Translations under genes and position numbers: made by a program | NCBI GenBank assembly: GCA_021154405.1 | Contig: JAJKIP010000129.1 | Location: 1 to 58,182 of the forward strand | Reading direction: 5' to 3' | DNA length: 58,182 bases | Origin: Segetibacter sp. | Lineage (GTDB): Bacteria; Bacteroidota; Bacteroidia; Chitinophagales; Chitinophagaceae | Shown here: positions 9,366 to 18,730 of the stretch, piece after piece | How positions within the stretch are numbered: position 1 is the stretch's first letter | Layout of the letters: each line of letters begins with the position of its first letter | Notes under the pieces: generated by a model | Databases searched by the model: none | What the model was told of the DNA's origin: nothing | What the model saw: only the letters and a program-made list of their open reading frames with translations

Positions 9366-9390
9366 TTTACTATTGTAAATATAAGTGTTA
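9366..9390 (-). promoter_or_regulatory. Candidate AraR autoregulatory site
   Basis: Just upstream of the araR start (9346) lies the inverted repeat TTTAC-TATT-GTAAA (9366-9379), followed by TAAGTGTTA (9382-9390), the 9-mer also present upstream of araB. TTTAC/GTAAA arms also form part of the distal araB repeat. The shared elements suggest one regulator acting at both places. Confidence 0.4.
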
Positions 9391-9427
9391 ACGTCTTAAT
9401 TTTTCCAATTCATCAGCCTGTGTGTAT

Positions 9428-9486
9428 TGGGAAATATGCGAAGTCTCGCCATCTCGATGGCTCTCGGGACCACCTGGCTATTTCCC
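9428..9486. repeat. Long inverted repeat at the 3' end of the response-regulator gene
   Basis: GGGAAATA at 9428-9435 pairs with TATTTCCC at 9479-9486, overlapping the response-regulator stop codon. A smaller hairpin, GCCATC/GATGGC, lies between them. No T-run follows on the minus strand, so a simple intrinsic terminator is doubtful; an RNA structure between this gene and araR is possible. Confidence 0.4.
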
Positions 9487-10251
9487 TTTTTCATGATCCT
9501 TTTTACTCAGATAATCCGAGGGGGTCATACCAAACTGTTTCAGGAAATTCCTTCCAAAATTGGTTTGGGAGGCATAACCCACCATATTGGCGACCTCATA
9601 TATTTTATAGTTCCCTTCCACCAGTAATTCTGCCGCTTTTTTAAGTCGGGTAATATTGATTATTTCATTGGGCGAAAGATCAGACAGGGATTTTATTTTG
9701 CGATAGAGCGTGGGCTTGCTCATATTCATGAAGCGGGCAAGTTTCTCCACGTCCAGTTCTGTATCCCCTAGATTTTTTAAAATCGTTTCGTTTATTTTTT
9801 CCAGGAATAATTCATCTGCCCTGGAATAAGCCATGCTTTTTATGTGTACCAAGGGCGAACTGGCGAAATATTCCTTGATCTTATTCCTGTTTGTGAGGAG
9901 GTTTGCAATCTGCACCTGGAGGTATTCCGGAGAAAATGGTTTTTCTATATAAGCGTCTGCGCCAAGCTCCAGGCCTTCGATCTTTGACTGTAGTGTATTC
10001 CTGGCTGTTAGAAGAATAACGGGGATATGACTGAATTCAAAATTGCTCTTGATAAGGCCGCAGAGTTCAAAACCGTCAATAATCGGCATCATAACATCAG
10101 AGATCACAAGGTGAACGGCATTTTCCTTCAATAGGTCAAGGGCCTGTTGTCCATCCACAGCTTTGAGAATGGTATATTTCTCATTTAATTCATGCTCGAG
10201 AAATTCCAGGATCTCTTCGTTATCGTCTACTAATAATAATAGCGGATTCAT
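9478..10251 (-). CDS. Response regulator with AraC-type DNA-binding domain
   Basis: A 257-residue regulator with a receiver domain (1-120) and an AraC/XylS helix-turn-helix domain (about 150-250). The receiver has the acidic pocket D9-D10, the phosphoacceptor D52 in LVISDVMMP and the conserved K104 in YIEKPFSP. The C-terminal domain contains the two AraC helices (VEKLARFMNMSKPTLYRKI and VANMVGYASQTNFGRNFLK). These two modules normally form the C-terminal end of hybrid two-component systems in Bacteroidota. Here they are a separate gene starting 9 bp after the histidine kinase, so the pair looks like a split hybrid system. It probably activates the divergent SusC/SusD operon on sensing arabinan-derived oligosaccharides. 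Confidence 0.92.
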   Translation of the reverse strand: MNPLLLLVDDNEEILEFLEHELNEKYTILKAVDGQQALDLLKENAVHLVISDVMMPIIDGFELCGLIKSNFEFSHIPVILLTARNTLQSKIEGLELGADAYIEKPFSPEYLQVQIANLLTNRNKIKEYFASSPLVHIKSMAYSRADELFLEKINETILKNLGDTELDVEKLARFMNMSKPTLYRKIKSLSDLSPNEIINITRLKKAAELLVEGNYKIYEVANMVGYASQTNFGRNFLKQFGMTPSDYLSKKDHEKGK

Positions 10252-10260
10252 CAGTTATGA

Positions 10261-13200
10261 TTAATTTCCTTCCAGTACCACGGGGAAGGTTAGGGAAAAC
10301 ACGTTCATATTATTTGCTGTCTCTTCCAGCACCAGCTTCCCGTTCTGCAATTCCGTCAATGAGCGGGAGAGGGCCAGTCCTATTCCAGTACCTTTTTGTT
10401 TTTCGGTAGCCTTTAATCGAAAGAAGGGTTCAAATATCTTTTCTTTCATGTCTGGCGGTATAATATAACCGTCATTTTTTATTTGCAACGTAAAAAAGGT
10501 GTCAGATTGATTTACCGGCAAAAACACTACTTCTACTTTCTTTTCCGCATATTTTACTGCATTGCTGAAAAGATTAGTCAGTATTTTGTTGAATGCCTCG
10601 ATATCTATGTTGGCGCAAATTTGGTCTGTTACCGGTGCCATGGTAAGGCTGATATCCTTCTGTTCCGCCAGTGGTTTAAAGCTGAGGAACACCTCTTCTG
10701 TCAATTCAGTGATATTCGTTTTGACGAAATTCAGGCTAAAACCTTTTATTTCTGTTTGCCGAAAGTCGAGCAATTGATTGGTCAATGCAATAAGCCTGCT
10801 CGTATTTTTCTCCATGATCCGGAGGCTCTCATTGATGCCTGGACTGTCACCGGCTTTCTTTATGATCTTTTCCAGCGGCGCCTTGATAAGTGTCAGTGGT
10901 GTTTTGATCTCGTGTGCCACATTGGTAAAGAATTGCATTTTGGCTTCATACAACTCTTTTTCCTTTGCAGTTTCCAGTTGCTCAATCTTCCTCTTATTTT
11001 TTTCACGGGTGCGGATATGATAGTTACGGACCAGTAGAAATATGATGATCAGAGCTACTGCTATATAGGATAACCAGGCCAGGTTACTGCCCCACCAGGG
11101 CGGTAGTATTTCAATATGGAGAATGGATTCAGGCCCCTGCCAGTTTCCATTGGCGGAAGCGGCTTTTACCTTGAATGTATAGGATCCTGCCTTTAGCTCT
11201 GTGAAATAAACCTTACGGTTGGTTTTTAAATAGGTCCAGTCCTTGTCCAGGCCGTCCATCAGGTAAGCATATTCAGACATTTCAGGGGCTGTATAGGTCA
11301 GGGAAGCAAAGTCAATGCTGAAGGTGGACTGGTTATGGGTAAGACTGATCCTGTCAGTATAGGTAATTGATTTTGTTATGGGAGAGCCATTCCTGTTAAT
11401 GAGAAGGTCTTTGTTATTGACCTGGAATCCTGTAATGTAAACTACAGGTGTGAAATTAGAGGGTACCAATTGAGCCGGATTAAAACTGACCATTCCTTTA
11501 ACACTTCCAAAATACATTTTACCTGTTGAATCTTTAAAGGCAGAACTGAAATTGAATTGGTCATTCAGCAACCCGTTTGCCTTGGTATATACAACTGATT
11601 TTTCCGTTTTTGGGTTGAAGGCAACCAGTCCTCCTGAAGTGCTGATCCAGATCTGTTTATTATTATCCTCCAGCAGGCTTAATATAAAATTGGTGGGTAA
11701 TCCTGTTTGAGTACCATATCGGGTAAAGCTGCTATCCTTCTTATTAAGTCTGCATAAACCTCCTTCAGTAGCAAACCAGAGATTTTTATCACTATCCTGG
11801 AATAAACTATTTACCCGTTCACTCGCCAGGGAATTCTTTGTGTGAGCATTATACCGGAAATTGCCAGACTGTTTTGTGTTTGGATTGTAATAATAGACAC
11901 CATTTCCATAAGTCCCTGCCCAGATGGTTCCGTTCTCATCCTGCAAAATGGAAGAATACCAGATGAAAATGGGCAGGCCCTCAACAGGAATAAAATTGTC
12001 TTTTGATCTGTTATAACGATAAGCTCCGATAGTGGTACCAATGATTATTTCCCCGGAAGGTGATTTATAAATGCAATAGATAAAATTGCTGCGCAGGGAA
12101 TTGGGACCGGTGTTCTTTGAATAATGCCTGATAACCTTGCTGGTTCGTATGTCCATTACATCCAGCCCATGTTCGAAAGTACCTATCCATAATTCATTTC
12201 CGACTGGCAAAATACCATGGATATTGGAGTAGGAAATTCCGTCCCTGTTGCCTGTTGGCAGATAGCTAATGAATTTACCAGAAGCATCCAGCTTATTGAG
12301 CCCTGCATCTTCTGTACCGATCCAAAGATTGCCATATTGGTCCTGGTGAATTTCACGTACTACATTTCCGCTAAGTGAATTCCTGTTCTTATCAGGAAAA
12401 TAACGGGTAAACGTTAGCGGATGGTTGGGATAATAGCTAACTCCGCCAAAATAAGTGCCAGCCCAGATACCTCCTTCCCTGTCCTTGCAAAAAGTATATA
12501 CCGCATTATCAGATATGGAATAGGGATTATTATATTCCTTTCTCAGATTAGTATATTCACCTGTAGCCAGATTGTAAATAAATATTCCGGATTCAGTAGC
12601 GATCCAAAGTTCCGAAGGACCAGTTTGAACAAAATTGCGGGCAAAGATCTCGGTCCTGTCAGTATTGTAAGTAAGAATATCCTTATAGTCAAGTGTCTTA
12701 CTGTCAAATAGCTTCACTCCCTGGTTGGATGTGCCCACAACTATTCTACCTTCTGAAATACTATAAAGTTTTTCAATCCAGTTGGAAACAGGTTTTGGTG
12801 AACGTGCAAACAGATTAAAGCTATTGAAGGATTCTGTTGCGGGGTCATATTTCTTCAACAATCCGCCAGAGGTAGACACCCAGACAGATCCATCGGGCAA
12901 CGTACAAAGGGAGGTAGCTTCAAAATACTGCTTGATCGGAAAATGCCGAAAGGATTTTGATTTGATATTATACCTGAACAAATTAAAATTTGTAATAAAC
13001 CACAGATTGTCGTTTGCATCCATTTTAATATCCATCACCTGTGCGGTGATGGCAGCAGGAAGTAAACTAAAGCTTTCCAGGGTGGCATCATACCGGTAAA
13101 GTCCCTGCTCTGTTCCTACCCAAAGAATATCATAGGGATCGAGATACAGTGTATGAATGAAATTGCTACCAATGCTACTGGTATCATCCGGATCGTTTCG

Positions 13201-13404
13201 GAATATTTTGAAGGTAACACCGTCAAAGCGGTCAAGGCCATCCTTTGTACCAAACCACAGGAATCCTTTCTTATCCTGCACACAGGAGATCACTGCATTA
13301 TTTGACAATCCATTCTCCACCTGATAGTGGCGGAAATAATAGGATTGACAATGGACCCCCGAAAGGAAAACCAGTGAAATGGCAAGGAAGACTATGTATT
13401 TCAA
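10261..13404 (-). CDS. Periplasmic two-component-propeller sensor histidine kinase (split HTCS)
   Basis: A 1047-residue inner-membrane sensor. After a signal peptide (1-20) come many two-component-propeller repeats (about 25-680, for example GNLWIGTEDAGLNKL and DKNLWFATEGGL), a Y_Y_Y domain (about 700-760, YLMDGLDKDWTYL), one membrane helix (about 770-790), a HisKA domain with phosphoacceptor H831 in TNVAHEIKTPLTLI, and a HATPase domain (N948 in NLFSNAVKYAE, then GTGIGLALSRSL). The architecture equals that of hybrid two-component sensors for polysaccharide loci, but the protein stops after the ATPase domain; receiver and AraC domains are in the next gene. It is divergent from SusC, 367 bp away. 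An arabino-oligosaccharide ligand is inferred from context. Confidence 0.93.
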   Translation of the reverse strand: MKYIVFLAISLVFLSGVHCQSYYFRHYQVENGLSNNAVISCVQDKKGFLWFGTKDGLDRFDGVTFKIFRNDPDDTSSIGSNFIHTLYLDPYDILWVGTEQGLYRYDATLESFSLLPAAITAQVMDIKMDANDNLWFITNFNLFRYNIKSKSFRHFPIKQYFEATSLCTLPDGSVWVSTSGGLLKKYDPATESFNSFNLFARSPKPVSNWIEKLYSISEGRIVVGTSNQGVKLFDSKTLDYKDILTYNTDRTEIFARNFVQTGPSELWIATESGIFIYNLATGEYTNLRKEYNNPYSISDNAVYTFCKDREGGIWAGTYFGGVSYYPNHPLTFTRYFPDKNRNSLSGNVVREIHQDQYGNLWIGTEDAGLNKLDASGKFISYLPTGNRDGISYSNIHGILPVGNELWIGTFEHGLDVMDIRTSKVIRHYSKNTGPNSLRSNFIYCIYKSPSGEIIIGTTIGAYRYNRSKDNFIPVEGLPIFIWYSSILQDENGTIWAGTYGNGVYYYNPNTKQSGNFRYNAHTKNSLASERVNSLFQDSDKNLWFATEGGLCRLNKKDSSFTRYGTQTGLPTNFILSLLEDNNKQIWISTSGGLVAFNPKTEKSVVYTKANGLLNDQFNFSSAFKDSTGKMYFGSVKGMVSFNPAQLVPSNFTPVVYITGFQVNNKDLLINRNGSPITKSITYTDRISLTHNQSTFSIDFASLTYTAPEMSEYAYLMDGLDKDWTYLKTNRKVYFTELKAGSYTFKVKAASANGNWQGPESILHIEILPPWWGSNLAWLSYIAVALIIIFLLVRNYHIRTREKNKRKIEQLETAKEKELYEAKMQFFTNVAHEIKTPLTLIKAPLEKIIKKAGDSPGINESLRIMEKNTSRLIALTNQLLDFRQTEIKGFSLNFVKTNITELTEEVFLSFKPLAEQKDISLTMAPVTDQICANIDIEAFNKILTNLFSNAVKYAEKKVEVVFLPVNQSDTFFTLQIKNDGYIIPPDMKEKIFEPFFRLKATEKQKGTGIGLALSRSLTELQNGKLVLEETANNMNVFSLTFPVVLEGN

Positions 13405-13771
13405 TGAAAAGGGAATTAAGTTATAAATATAGAGAAATAGCCTCTTTCTCTGCCATGATACAAATCAGCGAAACATTGATACGATTTGGACATAAGAGTA
13501 AAAATAATTTTCTCAATTTCATTCAGGAATAACGAACTGATTGCTAATACTTCAACAATGAGTATGACTTGCCTCTGTCTTCCTCTTCTTTATCGCTCAA
13601 TTCCCAGGTCTCAACTGAATCAATCCAGAAATTTTATTCACTGTACCAATCACTATCGCAGCCATCTGCCCGTTAATTTTTTTTTGGACCAGCAATATAA
13701 ATGTACGAATGACAATTATAGCTTACCAACCTTTCAATCAATAAATCTTTTCTAAAAACAAATACTGCTGT
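13405..13771. promoter_or_regulatory. Divergent control region between sensor kinase and SusC
   Basis: These 367 bp contain no supported gene and should carry the promoters of the regulator operon (minus) and the SusC operon (plus). I see a T-run followed by TTTG at 13683-13686 and TACGAATG at 13704-13711, 17 bp apart, a poor match to Bacteroidota -33/-7 elements. A binding site for the AraC-type response regulator is expected here, but no clear direct repeat stands out. Confidence 0.35.
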
Positions 13772-16700
13772 ATGAGAAACAAAACAAATCGAGTGTTGCG
13801 GAAAAAAATTCTGCTAATGCTTCTCTTGTCCGGCTTTGTGTCCATCGCTATGGCACAGACACTGGTCAGGGGTATCATTACCAATAAAGATGGGAAGCCA
13901 TTACCTGGCGTAACGGTGACCATTAAAGGAAGTACTGCCGCCACCACTACTGGTGATGATGGCCGATTCACTATTACTGCCTCTCCAAAAGATGTGCTGG
14001 TATTTACTTCCGCCAGCTTTAATAGTGGAGAAGTTAAGGTTGGGAACTCTACGAATATTTCCTTCACGTTAAATGAAAAAATCAATGTGCTGGATGATGT
14101 GGTGGTAGTGGGTTATGGTACCCAGCGGAGGGGAGATCTTACCGGATCAATTGTTGGAGTAAATATCAACGAAACAAAAAAATATTCCACCTCCGATATT
14201 ACACAGTTACTGCAAGGCCGTGTAGCAGGTGTGGCTATCAACAGCGATGGCCAACCTGGTGCAGCACCGGTAGTAAGGATCAGGGGATTTAGCACACTTG
14301 GTTCACCGCAGCCTTTCTATGTGGTGGATGGGGTACCTGTAGGAAATTCTATTCGCGACTTCAGCCCAAATGATATAGAATCCATGCAGGTACTGAAAGA
14401 TGCAGCGGCAGCTGCTATCTATGGTGCGGAAGCTGCCAACGGCGTGGTCATCATCACTACCAGGCAGGGAAAGAAGAATACACAAATGAGAGTGGACTAC
14501 AACGGCTATTATGGATGGGATAAGGTTTGGCAACATACGGATGTTACCGACAGGGCTCAATACCAGATGCTGATCAATGAATCCCGCGTAAATGGTGGCC
14601 AGCCACTTTTTCCTGCTAATGATCCTGCGAATGCAGGTTATATTAACAACATCAATACTGACTGGCAGAAAGAAGGGCTCAAAACGGGAACAAGACAAAA
14701 CCATAATGTAAGCCTGTCCGGCGGCGGACAGAGTAGCACGTATAATATCTCCCTGGATTATTTCGATAATGCGGGCACTTATGTAGGAAACGGCCCCAGT
14801 TATAACCGATATACTGCAAGGGTGAACACCTCAGCTGAGAAAGGAATATTGAAAGTAGGTGAGTCAATGTCCTATACCCACTCTCACGAAAATTCGCTCA
14901 CATTCCGTGATGATATCTTATTGGGTGGAATTCCTCCTTTGATCAATACACTCGTGAGGGCCATTCCTACCATGAAAGTTTATGATCCAGCTAATGAAGG
15001 CGGATTCGGCGGTTCCAATTCGGAATTTCACGGAGAAAACTCATTAAATGGAATTGGAGTAAACTCGATGTTCCGAAACTATGTGGATGTAGACAGAATA
15101 TTCTCTAATATTTATGGGGAGCTTCAGTTATTAAAGAAAGGCGGTAATAATTTAAAATATAAGGCCAGTGTCAGTTATGATCGTACGGTAACAAGGGATT
15201 ATTCATGGGTGCCCACTTTCTTCATGGGAAAATTCTTCAGCAACACAATTGCCCGCCTGAATGATAATTCAAGAAATTTCTCTAATGCTGCTATTGAGAA
15301 TACATTTACTTACGAAAGGAATTTTGGAAAGCATTCACTTACAGCATTGGCAGGGCATTCTTACCGGAATAATAAGGCCGTTTTCCGGGAAAGCAGCGCA
15401 CAGGGATTTACACGGCCGTATTATCCAGTTATCAGTAACGGCACCAGCAGTGCCGCAAAAGGGACCGAGTTTGTCAATAACATCACTTCTTTATTTGGAC
15501 GTGTTAATTATAGCTATGACGACAGATATCTGGTTGCTGCCTCCATACGCAGGGATGGTTCTTCCCGGTTTTCTCCGAGCAATAAATACGGAAACTTCCC
15601 GGCAGCATCAGTGGGCTGGAAAGTAAACAATGAGAAATTCTGGAATGTTCCCGCCACAATAATTTCCTCTCTTAAAGTGAGGGCAAGCTATGGGAAGCTG
15701 GGTAACCAGAATATCGGAGATTATGGTTACCAGGCCATCATCAATTCGGGGGTTGTATATACATTCGACGGCACCAGGATCACCGGCGGCTTGCAAACCA
15801 GCGTTGTATCTGAAACATTGAAATGGGAAGAAAAAGCAACCACCAATGTTGGTTTTGATGCCATACTTCTGAATAATCACCTTGATTTCTCTGCAGAATA
15901 TTATAATGCAAAAAGCTCTGATGTATTGGTGAATGTTCCCATCCCCGCATCAGTTGGTTCCAATAACCTGGCGCCTGTTGTTAATGCGGCAACTTTCACC
16001 AATAAAGGAATAGAGATCGCACTTACCTATCACAAGAACAAGGGTGACTTTACTTTCGATGCTGGGGCCAATTTGTCTACCGTTAAGAACGAAGTGTTGA
16101 GCCTGGGTCTCAATAATACGGAACCTCTTGCAGGCGCTGGTGCCAGAACAAAAATCGGACAATCAATAGGTGAGCATTATGGATTTGTTTACGAAGGTAT
16201 TTACCAGTCCCAGGCAGAGATAGCTGCTCACGCAGTTCACACCTTTGCTCCCAATCTTAAACCCGGTGATGTAAAATATAAAGACATAAGTGGACCGCAG
16301 GGTAAACCTGATGGATTTGTAGATGAAACTTATGACCGGGTTTACCTGGGAAGTGGTATTCCCAAATACAATTATGGATTTAATTTCAGTGCAGCCTATA
16401 AACAATTTGATTTTACACTATTTGCTTCGGGCAGCGCCAAATTTCTCATCAATAGCCGGTTTTACAGAGACCTGATGCATTCAGGAGGTGCCTCCAACTA
16501 TAGTACTGATATGCTTGATCGTTGGACTCCGGACAATACAAATACGGATATTCCTCGTTTGAATTCTGCGGATGTAAACAATTTCCGTGACTCAGACAGG
16601 CCAGGCTGGTTGCAGGATGGCAGTTATTTGCGCATTAACACGATTTCTTTTGGTTATGTACTGCGAAACAACCTGATAAAAGGATTGACCAGGGCAAGAT

Positions 16701-16849
16701 TTTATGCTACCGTTCAGAACCTATACTCATTCCAGGGGTATAAGGGGTATAATCCAGATTTCACAGCCGGCGTGTTGAATCCGGGATTTGATTTTGGCTC
16801 TTATCCTAAACCAAGAACATTCCTGTTGGGAGCCCAATTATCATTTTAA
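13772..16849 (+). CDS. SusC/RagA-family TonB-dependent outer-membrane transporter
   Basis: A 1025-residue outer-membrane importer of glycans. A signal peptide (1-29, ending SIAMAQ) is followed by a carboxypeptidase-regulatory-like domain (about 31-108, GKPLPGVTVTIKGSTAATTT), the SusC motif around DVVVVGYGTQRR, the plug domain (about 117-230, LLQGRVAGVAI, VRIRGFSTL, PFYVVDGVPVG) and a 22-strand barrel ending in an aromatic-rich strand with terminal F. Length is normal for the family. It is followed 25 bp later by SusD, with which it should form the pedal-bin import complex. Neighbouring arabinanase and arabinofuranosidases point to arabino-oligosaccharides as substrate. Confidence 0.96.
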   Translation: MRNKTNRVLRKKILLMLLLSGFVSIAMAQTLVRGIITNKDGKPLPGVTVTIKGSTAATTTGDDGRFTITASPKDVLVFTSASFNSGEVKVGNSTNISFTLNEKINVLDDVVVVGYGTQRRGDLTGSIVGVNINETKKYSTSDITQLLQGRVAGVAINSDGQPGAAPVVRIRGFSTLGSPQPFYVVDGVPVGNSIRDFSPNDIESMQVLKDAAAAAIYGAEAANGVVIITTRQGKKNTQMRVDYNGYYGWDKVWQHTDVTDRAQYQMLINESRVNGGQPLFPANDPANAGYINNINTDWQKEGLKTGTRQNHNVSLSGGGQSSTYNISLDYFDNAGTYVGNGPSYNRYTARVNTSAEKGILKVGESMSYTHSHENSLTFRDDILLGGIPPLINTLVRAIPTMKVYDPANEGGFGGSNSEFHGENSLNGIGVNSMFRNYVDVDRIFSNIYGELQLLKKGGNNLKYKASVSYDRTVTRDYSWVPTFFMGKFFSNTIARLNDNSRNFSNAAIENTFTYERNFGKHSLTALAGHSYRNNKAVFRESSAQGFTRPYYPVISNGTSSAAKGTEFVNNITSLFGRVNYSYDDRYLVAASIRRDGSSRFSPSNKYGNFPAASVGWKVNNEKFWNVPATIISSLKVRASYGKLGNQNIGDYGYQAIINSGVVYTFDGTRITGGLQTSVVSETLKWEEKATTNVGFDAILLNNHLDFSAEYYNAKSSDVLVNVPIPASVGSNNLAPVVNAATFTNKGIEIALTYHKNKGDFTFDAGANLSTVKNEVLSLGLNNTEPLAGAGARTKIGQSIGEHYGFVYEGIYQSQAEIAAHAVHTFAPNLKPGDVKYKDISGPQGKPDGFVDETYDRVYLGSGIPKYNYGFNFSAAYKQFDFTLFASGSAKFLINSRFYRDLMHSGGASNYSTDMLDRWTPDNTNTDIPRLNSADVNNFRDSDRPGWLQDGSYLRINTISFGYVLRNNLIKGLTRARFYATVQNLYSFQGYKGYNPDFTAGVLNPGFDFGSYPKPRTFLLGAQLSF

Positions 16850-16874
16850 TTGCTAAATGAAAATAATTACAGAT

Positions 16875-18425
16875 ATGAAAAAATTACTTAACCTTCTTCT
16901 GCTGTTGGTGGTATTATTTGGTTGCGATAAGAAACTTGACCAGGTAAACCCCAACGCGTTGACAACTGCAGGCTACTGGAAAACGAAAGACCAGGCCTTT
17001 GCCGGGGCAACAGCTATCTATAATGCCCTGATCCTTGATGGGACTTACATGAGATCTTTTCCCGGACTTACTGATAGTCGCGGTGATGATTTTACCGGTG
17101 ACAGTCCCTGGCTGGATCTTGAATTAACAGGAAAATTCATTATTCCGGCTACCTCTGATCCTGTATTCTGGATATGGAGAGATTTTTATCTGGTGATCAA
17201 CCGGGCTAATCAGGTATTAGCCAACGTCAGCAAGTACGAAGCTGGGATCCTGACCGCCGATGAAAAGAATCGCATATTAGGACAGGCCTATTTCCTTCGT
17301 GGATTGGCTTACTGGAACCTTGCCACTACTTTTAAAGCAGTTCCAGTTATCACTGAACCGCCAGTTGATCAGAGTGATTATTATGCTCCTACTGCTACAG
17401 AAGACGTATTGTGGAATCAGATATATGCTGACTTAACCCAGGCGGAATCCATGCTACCCATCAGTTATGCCTCTGTAACAGGTCCTGATGCAGGTCAAAA
17501 AGGCAGAGCTACAAAAGGAGCTGCTGCTGGCCTTTTGGGGAAAGCCTATCTCTATAGAAAAGATTATGCGAAGGCAGGAACACAATTTGAAAAATTCTTT
17601 ACCGGTGGACCTCTTGCAGGTGTTTATTCCCTGATGCCAAACTACCGCGATAATTTCAAAGATGTTGGCGAGAACAATGCTGAATCACTTTTTGAAGTTC
17701 AGTTTACAGAAGGTTCAGGTACTGATTTTAACTGGACTGGTGAACCAAGCACTTCCTGGAAACAGGTAACAGCCATTTCTGTAACGTATGGGATGGAAGG
17801 AAAGGGGTTTTCCGACTATTTGCCAACAAGCTGGATCTACACCGAGTTCAAGCAGGAGAAAACAACAGGCGGAAAAAGTGATCCGCGTCTTTTGGCCACT
17901 ATAGCCTCCTACGAACCTGCTGATAATTCCATCCTGGCATATGGGGCTGCATGGGCCAACCCTCAAAATAAGATCTATCCCAGAAAATATACCAATGATG
18001 GGTTGGGCAGGGCATTTGAAACGCCTGAATCAGGTATCAACTACCGCGTTCTCCGTTATGCAGATATTCTTTTGATGTATGCCGAAGTGCTGAATGAAAC
18101 CAATCGTACTGCACAGGCTTATTCCTATATACAGCAGGTAAGAACAAGAGCTCAGTTGCCTGATTTGGCCACTACCAAACCTGGTATGACACAGGCAAAG
18201 ATGCGTGACCAGCTTGCACATGAAAGAGCGCTTGAGTTTTCAATTGAAGGTCAGCGTATCAATGACCTGATCCGCTGGGGCTGGTTTAACGATCCAGCCA
18301 AACTGGCTTTATTGAAAACCCATGACACGGATTTTAATAATTATGTAGCAGGTAACGAATATTTACCCATACCGCTCCGTGAACTGGATGTAAATAAGAA
18401 TCTGATGCCGAACTCAGCCAATTAA
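16875..18425 (+). CDS. SusD/RagB-family surface glycan-binding lipoprotein
   Basis: An outer-membrane lipoprotein of about 516 residues that forms the lid of the SusC transporter. I prefer the ATG at 16875, which gives MKKLLNLLLLLVVLFGC, a compact lipoprotein signal with the lipid-accepting cysteine; an in-frame ATG at 16857 would add six residues. SusD hallmarks include ILGQAYFLRGLAYWNLAT near the N terminus, RATKGAAAGLLGKAYLYRKD in the TPR region, and LRYADILLMYAEVLNETN plus ERALEFSIEGQRINDLIRWG near the C terminus. A strong hairpin follows the stop codon. No SusE/SusF-like surface protein follows; the next genes are hydrolases. Confidence 0.95.
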   Translation: MKKLLNLLLLLVVLFGCDKKLDQVNPNALTTAGYWKTKDQAFAGATAIYNALILDGTYMRSFPGLTDSRGDDFTGDSPWLDLELTGKFIIPATSDPVFWIWRDFYLVINRANQVLANVSKYEAGILTADEKNRILGQAYFLRGLAYWNLATTFKAVPVITEPPVDQSDYYAPTATEDVLWNQIYADLTQAESMLPISYASVTGPDAGQKGRATKGAAAGLLGKAYLYRKDYAKAGTQFEKFFTGGPLAGVYSLMPNYRDNFKDVGENNAESLFEVQFTEGSGTDFNWTGEPSTSWKQVTAISVTYGMEGKGFSDYLPTSWIYTEFKQEKTTGGKSDPRLLATIASYEPADNSILAYGAAWANPQNKIYPRKYTNDGLGRAFETPESGINYRVLRYADILLMYAEVLNETNRTAQAYSYIQQVRTRAQLPDLATTKPGMTQAKMRDQLAHERALEFSIEGQRINDLIRWGWFNDPAKLALLKTHDTDFNNYVAGNEYLPIPLRELDVNKNLMPNSAN

Positions 18426-18440
18426 TATCCAATAATGAAG

Positions 18441-18480
18441 GATTCCTGTTCATTCCGTTTGCACTGAACAGGAATCTTTT
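18441..18480 (+). terminator. Hairpin terminator between SusD and the GH51 gene
   Basis: A perfect 12-bp stem (GATTCCTGTTCA at 18441-18452, TGAACAGGAATC at 18465-18476) with a 12-nt loop is followed by TTTT. It lies 15 bp after the SusD stop and may separate, or attenuate between, SusC/SusD and the downstream enzymes. The remaining 250 bp up to the GH51 start have no gene. Confidence 0.7.
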
Positions 18481-18730
18481 CCATATCGGGGACCTGACTT
18501 ATTGTTATAATGGCCTGAAGTAAACATAATGCGTTTATTGGGACTTGTAATTTTTCTCCTTCTTCAGGATTGATGGGGTATCGAGGGATTGTTAATAAGA
18601 TAACCCCGATCAATTACAAGGGGGTTAAAAAAGACCGCTAATTTGATGACTGAAAAGAGTCAAAACATGCTAAAAAAAAGGATTAATGAAATAAATATTA
18701 ATGAATAGTTTTAGGAAAATAAATAAGTGT

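Noticed and set aside
10483-11037. Long opposite-strand open frames within the histidine kinase gene
   Set aside because: They mirror the kinase coding frame, have no signal peptide, domain or ribosome-binding context, and are best explained as shadows.
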